Shown here one piece after another: positions 56,888-64,000 of a DNA stretch of 64,000 nt; within the stretch, counting starts at the first letter, position 1, and the number at the start of each line of letters is the position of its first letter. The notes under the pieces are model-generated. The model was not told where the DNA came from. It was given only the letters and a program-made list of their open reading frames with translations, and searched no databases. Both the position numbers and the translations under genes were made by a program. This stretch comes from Prionace glauca (taxonomy: Eukaryota; Chordata; Chondrichthyes; Carcharhiniformes; Carcharhinidae): the NCBI GenBank assembly GCA_037974335.1, contig CM075724.1, positions 63,204,470 through 63,268,469 of the forward strand, in the 5' to 3' direction.

Positions 56888-58555
56888 TTAACATCCGGAA
56901 AGTGAGGTTTCAAAAACTACGCTTCCATTTTTAAGTGAGATTTTCTCATTTTTGAAACTGCTAAATTTCCTAGAATTACGTGTTTTACTGGCAGCACAAA
57001 GCAAAAGAAATTTAGATTTTCTAACACTGAATTTATGAACATTCTCCGAGCTGGTTTGTTTCCTGACAGGTAATGGTATTGTAATCACGGTGGACAGCAG
57101 AGAGGTTGTGAACGAAAATGAATTGAGAATACGCACCATGGTCATATTCAGACGTACTGTAATTAGGAACAATTGCCTGGCTGTTTTCATGTTGCACAAG
57201 AGCCGGAGAGACATGTTCTGGGAGCTGACAACATATGCACTGTCTTCAGTGAGGACCAGAAGGATATGTTGACTCTTTCCGAGGAGACTGCCGTGGAATT
57301 CGAGCATTTTAAAAAGGAGTGATGACAATGATATCCATGGGCATAAAGTCGTCAAGTAAGCCGCCTGTTAGCATGTTAGCTATGATGGGGACTGAAAAAG
57401 TGGGCGACAAGTTGTTCATTCGCATATAAACTGTGGCACAGAATATGGTTCTTAGATAACACGTGTTTAGAGTGTGTTTGGGGAAGAAGACGAGAGGTTT
57501 CTGCGTTACAGAGTTTCTCGGTTATGGTAGGATGCCGAGTAGCAATTTGGTTCGCTAGATAAATGGAAAGAAGGAAGCAGTAGAAATCATTGTCTGGAAG
57601 ATAATTTGATGACAAAAGATTCCTTGAACGTCTTGTAATATTCGCTAAGTGAGGAAGGTTGAGAGATTTAAGCAGAATGTTTTGGGTTGGGGGATGGGTA
57701 GGGAGGGCGAATGTGTGGGGTGGTGGGTTGTTTGTGATGAGCATGGCAGTCGGGGTGTAGAGGAACTAATAACTAATTATCGTTGCTCTCCAGCACAATT
57801 ATCCAATAATGAGCAGTTGTGGCTGTGAACGGTGAGACTTTGGGAAGCTTCTCTTGATTTAACCAGATGAGGCTCTGGATGGTTAGACCAGTTGTTTGTA
57901 AGAGCTTCCTCTCAAAGTAATCTTTTGGATACAATTATTCAACCAGAGAGCGTGCTTCATACTCAATGGTGTCTCATGTCCAGCTCAGTCGATTATGAGT
58001 TGGATGCTCACTCCGGAGGCTTCAACAGTTAATCTGAACTGCAAGATATTGCTCTGCTCGGCGAGAGACGTCGCATTTCAGATGAGATGTTCAGTAGCCG
58101 CAACAGCTTATAAAACGACCATTCCTTCTCCAGTCCTTGCTTCCTGTTTTCTTTCCCCTTTCCATATAACATTTGCACCTTGATGTTAATTGGGTCACAT
58201 CAAAGATTAACCACTGGTATGGGAGAGAACATCAAGATGAATGGTGGAAAACGAGATAAAAATTGCACAGCCAACTGACAGAGCCAACCCCCCTTGGTGT
58301 GAAGGTGATTTCGGAAATGGAAGAGACTGTGCCCAGTTTCACGGAATTCAATTACTCAGATAGGCAGGGCACGCTGGGAAGAATAAATGTGACAAAAGTT
58401 TTCGAAACTATGAGTAGTTTTACAGAAGTAAATGGAGAAATTGTTTCTAGGATTTGTAAGGTAAACACGCACATCTATGATGATTAGTAAAGTGGTCAGA
58501 GGTGAGAAAAATTTATGGTCACTGCACTATATTCTCCGTTATTCCTTCAGGGGTG
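56888..58555. other. 5' flank of gene C; no gene recognised
   Basis: A 155-codon minus-strand frame (56888-57355) lacks Ig landmarks. The 57380-57730 part looks repeat-like but unassigned. Confidence 0.4.
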
Positions 58556-58579
58556 TTGATGTCGCTAGAAAGATCACCA

Positions 58580-58770
58580 TTTGTTACTCATCCCGAATTG
58601 CCATATCACAGCACAATCAAGAATCAACCATTTTATTGTAGACCTGGAGTCACATACCGGCCAGACTGGACAATAAGACAAATAACCTTCTCTAAGCGGC
58701 ATTACTTCAAAAAAATCACTGATAGTAGATTTAAATTCCGGATAAAATAGCTGCAGTCACATACCTCAAT
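58580..58770 (-). repeat. SINE-2 fragment
   Basis: Contains 'cctggagtcacataccggcc' and 'agtagatttaaattccggat', the antisense SINE-2 body. The ends are unclear. Confidence 0.55.
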
Positions 58771-59830
58771 CACTTAAATATTAGCTGACGTGCTGGTATT
58801 GGGCCCAATGCTGCCAAATCGTTACAATCGGTCCTCTTAATTATTTCTTCAGTCATTAGCATCTAAACAACCATCTTCACGCTCTGTACTGCTCATGCTG
58901 AGCAACGTTTGGCTAGCATCAAACAAACCGATGCCAAAATGGCCTAAACACTTGACTGAAAAAAATTTTAATTGCTGCCTATCAAAGGAGCAGTGTTAAG
59001 TATTGAATTTTATCACACTGAAACAAGTTGCCGGAGGTACTACTGGCGAGGAGAGAAAATGTATATGTCTACGAAGGACCGAGTTTCCACGGAACTTTGC
59101 CCTGCATTTATGTGGTACCGGAGCATGTTAGTTTATGCTGATATGGATCGAATGTTACATCTTAAGAAAATGGATGTTTTGAGCAACAAATCACTACCAG
59201 TAAGGAAAAGCAAAATATGTCCCCAAGCCGTGGCTTGACCAAAAAAAAAGCCCTTGACCAGTTGAAACGCACGATTATTACATTGAATAATATGAAGGGA
59301 AATATGGGGATATCTAACAATAACCGACCACAGAAAATTCAGAGCTAAAGGTGAACATTCAAAGGTGAATAAAAGTGGACATTTATAAGCAGGCAAGTAC
59401 CAAATAATGTGATAGATTTCTAAATACCAACTCTTAAGGGCAAATGTTCATGTCAAATCTGTATGCATCAGCAGGGCAAAAGAAATGGTGCTAACATAAT
59501 CTTGATGTTCTTAAAGTTTTCCAGTCAATTGTCTTTACTGGATTTAAAAAGCTTAATTAAAGTATATGGTTCAATATCTAAGCCTGGTACAAAAACAAAT
59601 TAATTCTTGTTTATCGCGCGACATTTGCAGAGGCAACCAATTCAGTGCGTTCCGTTTTTCGGAAGTTGACAGGATTTTACAGCAGGCATTTTTTGCATTC
59701 TTGGAATTCCCGCTTTCTATTTTTTTTCTGAAAATTACTGTTAGTTTCATAGTCATTAGTGTAATGAGATTATCCTTTTGTAGTTTAGATTAATGTGCTC
59801 TGAAGCATTTTTTGCTCAAATTGATGAAGT
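58771..59830. other. No feature recognised
   Basis: No exon, RNA gene or known repeat seen. Confidence 0.4.
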
Positions 59831-60145
59831 CATTTAACAAACGCAATTCCAGAATTATTGGAAACCAGACAGTTTAGTTCAGGAGACAGCTTTAATTGTG
59901 GGACAATTAACAAAAGCAAAACCAGAATTATTAGAAACGAGACAGGTTAGTTAAGGAGACAGCCTTAATTGTGCGACAGTTAACAAAAGCAAAACCAGAA
60001 TTATTGGAAACCAGACAGGTTAGCTCAGGAGACAGTCTTCATTGTGCAACAATTAGCAAAAGAAAAACCAGAGTTATTAGAAACGAGACAGGCTAGTTAA
60101 GGAGACAGACTTAATTAGGAGACAGTCTTAATTGTGAGACAATTA
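59831..60145. repeat. 73-bp minisatellite, four units
   Basis: Units start at 59831, 59904, 59977 and 60050, each around 'ccagaattattggaaaccag' and 'aggagacag..ttaattgtg'. Units 1 and 3 share 'ggaaaccagac' while 2 and 4 share 'gaaacgagac', giving an alternating higher-order pattern. The last unit has a further short internal duplication. Confidence 0.88.
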
Positions 60146-61090
60146 AGGAATAATTAGTTCATTAATAGAATGTTCGGAATACCGGAAATGTAATTTCGAA
60201 AAGAAAACTTTCTAATTTTTATAATTATGAACAAATCATTAACACTTGCTTATTAATACAGTTTCTTAAAGTGCTGTGGGAATAAAAACCTAGTGTACTA
60301 CTCAGGTCACAGAGTAAAAAGAGACAATATGACTTGTTAATCTTATTTAGAAAGAATGAAGAGGCACTTGATTAAGGAGATGTTGAAAAATGTGGGTAGC
60401 GAGGGAGAGACAGAGCTTTTGATGTATAAGCGTTGAGAGTTATTTTCTAAGTTTTTCGGAGTCGTCACTTCAGAACATGGCCTTTGAAGGTGACAAGAAG
60501 TTTCTTCAGTTGTTAAAGATAAGCTCTCTCCTCTTATTGCTATTAACCAATAGCACATTGCTGTTAATTAGTACTTTGCTTTTTATCTTTCTGACGTTTA
60601 AACTTTTTCATTGTTAACAAACATTTTGTGCTCGCCATTTAGAGTGACCTTTCTTCTCATATGGCTAAAGCCTCTGGAATCTGATGCGATTTTTAAATGG
60701 GTGGTAATTACAAACAAGTGATCTCCACAAATCTTAGATCAGATAAATAAAAAAAGTATAATACTGTCTCTGCATGAAGAAGATTCCGAAGGGTACAGGG
60801 GACGTCGCTTCACTCCTGACTGATTGAGAATTGCGTTGCCTTTTTCTAAAAGACTTTGAAATAAATGAGTGTGAAGCCTCAACACATACATATTTCGTGT
60901 GATATCATTTATTTCATATTGTACCCGACAACAGCTTGCACAACATTTCTAAGCATCCGACTGTTGATTAGCCTTCTTGGTGATTGTTGTTCCCACAGCC
61001 ATCCTATTGTTTATTAAAAATGCTGTTAAAGTCAAAGCATGTTGTGTTGATCGCTATAACTTCGGCAATAGACTAGCAAAACTGACGGTG
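60146..61090. other. No feature recognised
   Basis: AT-rich sequence with no recognisable exon or repeat. Confidence 0.4.
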
Positions 61091-61091
61091 T

Positions 61092-61445
61092 ATGCAATGG
61101 CCTAGTGGCATTATTGCTAGATCATTAATTCAGGAACTCGGCTGATGTTCTGGGGAACATCCCGCCACGGCAGCTGGTGGCAGCTGGCCGAATCCCGCCA
61201 CTGCAGCTGGTGGACTTTGAATTCAATAAAACTTCCCTGCAATTCAGAATCCACTGATAACCATTGTCGATTGTTGGAAGAACCCATCTGGTTCACTAAC
61301 GTCCTGTGGGGAAGGAAATCTGCCGACCTTATCCGGTCTGATCTAGATGTGACTCCAGAACCACAGCAATGTGGTTGACTCGCAACTGCTCTCTGAACAA
61401 GGGCAACTAGGCCTGGGCAATAAATGCTAGCAATGCCCATATTCT
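61092..61445 (+). repeat. SINE-2, near full-length
   Basis: Head with box A 'tggcctagtggcattattg' (from about 61097), body 'tttgaattcaataaaacttc', 'ggttcactaacgtcctgtgg', and 3' end 'gggcaataaatgctagcaat'. A short direct duplication lies in the head ('gccac(g/t)gcagctggtgg' twice, near 61163-61215). tRNA-derived and sense. Confidence 0.8.
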
Positions 61446-63285
61446 ACGAAGTAATAAAAAATTATCTGGTCATTGTCCGCATCCGCTCCATAGTAGCCAT
61501 TAACTGTAAGAAATAGAATTCTTCTGTGTGGACACCTATGGATACAAAAGGACACATAGTCGTGTTGTAATAATTTGAAAACTATTTAACGTAATCACAA
61601 ACCGGGGTCTGGTGACTTAAAATACGTGGTTCATGCCATTTTCTTCTCGACACACCTTATCTGCGAGATCTTACTCTCCCTTTCCTGGCAGTTCTCAGGA
61701 CCACACGGACCACAAGATATCCGCAGATATTATGCTGTTATTGCGGCTGACATGTCGAAAGTAACTACATAAATTATTCTCTGTTTTTTTAAAACGAAAA
61801 TGTATATTTTTCTTCACAATTGAGAAATTGAGCAGGATGCATAGATATAGCCAAAAGGCAGTCGAATGTAGAATCACAGGCACAAATTCACTCAGTTATA
61901 CATTTATACCTTTACTGTGACCAAACTCTACCCAACGAACTAAACAATTAAAACCAGAATGGAAGCAAAACCCAACCAAAATGGGAAAGATATAAAGTGC
62001 ACAGGACCTTAAACTGTCTAAATTTAAACCCCATGGCTTGCTTAGGAAATAACTTACTACAGCGTAACACGGCATTTCTAACTTTTGAGAGGTACCCATT
62101 AATTGTTCCCCAGCAGACAACGCCTCATCCTACCTAACGATGTGAGCCCAGATTTTGTGTCTCTCGTGTTTACGCGATGCTTTCAAACAAATGCACGATT
62201 CACTTCGGACATTATAATTACTATTTTGGGAATGGCTGCCAAGACCAGCTGGTCCCGAGATTCGTTTTTAGTGCTCACAAAATGTTTAACTATATTTCAA
62301 GTGATTCTTGATATCGGAACCACCGCCATTGCCGTCAGACTTGGAACAAAATTCAGCATGAATCTCACTGTGGTCATAGCATGCTATGCATCTCATCAGT
62401 GTTACTGGGAACTCGGTAATGTTTTCAGAATAACAGAATAATATTGATATTTTAGATCCCGAGGCCATGAAAAGGTAGCTCAACTCTACCCAACATTTCT
62501 AAATATTCCGGACGTTCCGAGATTCCAGGATTGTTGGAGTAGTGCTTAACCTGATTCCATTCTGAACATGCAAGTGTTCTATTGGAGTATTGTTCTTTCA
62601 AAACTTGCCAGATCTACCACGGAGACTTTCCATGTTTAATAAAACTGATGTGGTGCGGTTTCTCCCAAATAATCCACATTACATGTTTGCGCTTTGTTTT
62701 TATATACCATACTTTCTTCCATTAACCAACGCGAGTAATACTTCCAGCAGTTCTAGTTATAGGTGTTTTGCTATTTTATGGGTTGTTACGATCTTCCAGT
62801 GAACAATTTAAGTGTCAATCATGGCGATGTTGACAGCAGTTCCACCAGTGATTCAGAAGGTTTTTAGTTCAAGTCGCACAGTACAGTTCTGAATGAACTG
62901 AAGGGTTGTATCTATTGCCTTTCGGACGCAACTTCATACTGAGGCTCCGCCTGCTGGAAGGCGCTCGAAAAGAATTCCCAAACATGACCTGCTTCACCTC
63001 CCCTGCCCTATGGAACGCAGCTAGTGGGAAAGCCTGGAATGAAGTTGCAAGTCGATCAGAAGTGAAAGCAGGTAACCATTTGGACCTGCAGCTTAGGCAC
63101 CTCGTGGAAAGTATGACAAACGCTGCTCTCATCATTACGCATCGGGCTAGGTGCAACGTCAAGCGCACAGCCCTCAGCAAGATCCGTCTACTTGAGGAGA
63201 GTCAGTTGAAGGAAATTGGCGGTGGTGACGTAATCCGTGTATGGAAATAAAGAACAGTACGCAGCCAGGATCGACTTCTTGATTC
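61446..63285. other. No gene recognised
   Basis: Open frames at 62103-62441 and 62906-63250 have no recognisable domain, and no splice-bounded Ig exon is present. Confidence 0.35.
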
Positions 63286-63289
63286 TAAA

Positions 63290-63810
63290 CCATCTTCTTT
63301 TCCTTATTTGAGGAAGGATGTCTTTGCTATAGACGGAATACATGGAAGGTTTACCAGGCTGATCCCTAGCATGGCAGAGATATGAGGAGAGATTAAGTTG
63401 GACCGGATTATATTCACTGAAATAAGAGTGAGATGGGATTTCAGAGAAACCTATACAATTCTTACAGGGTTAGGCAGGGTAGATTCAGAAAGAATGTTCC
63501 AAATGGTGGCGGAGGCCAGAACGAGGGGCCATTGTTGTAGGATGATGGTAAATCTTTTAGAACTGAGCTGAGACAGAATTTATTCACCCAGAGAGCTGCG
63601 AATGTGTGGAATTCATTAGCATAGAAGGTAGATGAGGGCAAAATGTTCTCTGATCTCGAGAAGAAATTTCAGACAACTCTGGGGACTAAAGGGATTAAGG
63701 ATATGGGGGAAGGTGGGATCAGGATATCGAATTCGATGATCAGCCATGATCAAAATGAATGATGGAGCAGGCTCGAATGGCCGACTCCTACTTCTAGTTT
63801 TTATGTTTCT
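63290..63810 (+). mobile_element. Old CR1-clade LINE 3' end
   Basis: Degraded C-terminal coding region ('ggtttaccaggctgatccct', 'agacagaatttattcaccca') ending with 'gagcaggctcgaatggccga' and 'tttttatgtttcta'. Several breaks. Confidence 0.7.
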
Positions 63811-64000
63811 ACCTTATCAGTAAATTGACTGACCTTTCCAAGACGTTAACGGTTGTCTGTTGGCACTTTAACTTCCCTGCATGGCAACAAGCAAGTAACT
63901 TCCACCAGTGTTTCCATGCCTCGCGTAACCAACCCTGATGAAGCTAGCAGTATATTCTACTTCTTGCTTATTGCTGTTCCAAAATAAGATAACTTTATCA
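63811..64000. other. Right edge; nothing recognised
   Basis: Short unique sequence. Confidence 0.4.

Noticed and set aside
56888-57355. 155-codon minus-strand open frame upstream of gene C
   Set aside because: No Cys-Trp-Cys Ig pattern and no fitting splice sites. The gene C leader at 56731-56785 already explains the gene start.
62103-62441. 112-codon plus-strand frame
   Set aside because: No recognised motif and no splice support.
1-64000. Retroviral, LTR or Polinton-type elements and CRISPR arrays
   Set aside because: I looked for protease/RT/integrase or capsid-type motifs, terminal direct repeats and regularly spaced repeats. All RT motifs found belong to LINEs, and the tandem repeats have no spacers.

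Overview
The window looks like nuclear DNA from a cartilaginous fish, probably an elasmobranch (shark or ray). The evidence is vertebrate immunoglobulin-superfamily exons with normal splice sites, many CR1-clade LINEs, two abundant tRNA-derived SINE families of the elasmobranch kind, L2-like LINE pieces and a Penelope-like remnant. I see no bacterial genes, rRNA, free-standing tRNA genes, CRISPR arrays, or retroviral/LTR elements.

The host content is a cluster of SIRP-like (signal-regulatory-protein-like) receptor genes. Gene A is partial and lies on + at the left edge (C1-set exon 862-1158, transmembrane exon 2451-2547). Its leader and V exons should lie before base 1. Gene B, also +, has leader 18820-18874, V exon 19060-19365, C1 exon 22526-22822 and transmembrane exon 24081-24174. 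A and B are a tandem duplication of about 21.6 kb spacing whose introns and 3' flanks are still alignable. Both have a stop inside the transmembrane exon just before the donor, so neither encodes a long tail, and B has a further stop inside the membrane segment. Gene C is on - and complete: seven exons from 56785 down to 50484, all phase-compatible, coding for 389 residues (signal peptide, V, C1, membrane segment and a tail with one good ITIM and two ITIM-like sites whose tyrosines are replaced). Together they resemble the paired inhibitory/short-tailed arrangement known for SIRP families.

The rest is mostly transposable elements. The main ones are a nearly full-length CR1-like LINE at 28651-33240 (tandem 5' units, ORF1 with an SGNH-esterase-like domain, ORF2 endonuclease/reverse transcriptase), a second long CR1-like ORF2 on - at 46485-49615, a 5'-truncated copy on - at about 42920-44236 and a short copy at 55135-55918. 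Older CR1 remnants lie at 4371-5640, 7920-8440, 11110-11400, 12000-13075, 13310-13830, 16080-16400, 20440-20690, 35575-36870 and 63290-63810. L2-like pieces lie at 16945-17600 and 44565-45480. A Penelope-like GIY-YIG remnant (40870-41566) appears to sit inside an older LINE.

A short fold-back repeat occurs as three copies with 12-bp target-site duplications (3664-3887, 21193-21331, 51395-51523). One insertion has a matching empty site in the other SIRP-like duplicate. Further simple structures are a 73-bp minisatellite at 59831-60145, a 42-bp one at 5798-5923 and a GC-rich hairpin near 38.5-38.7 kb.
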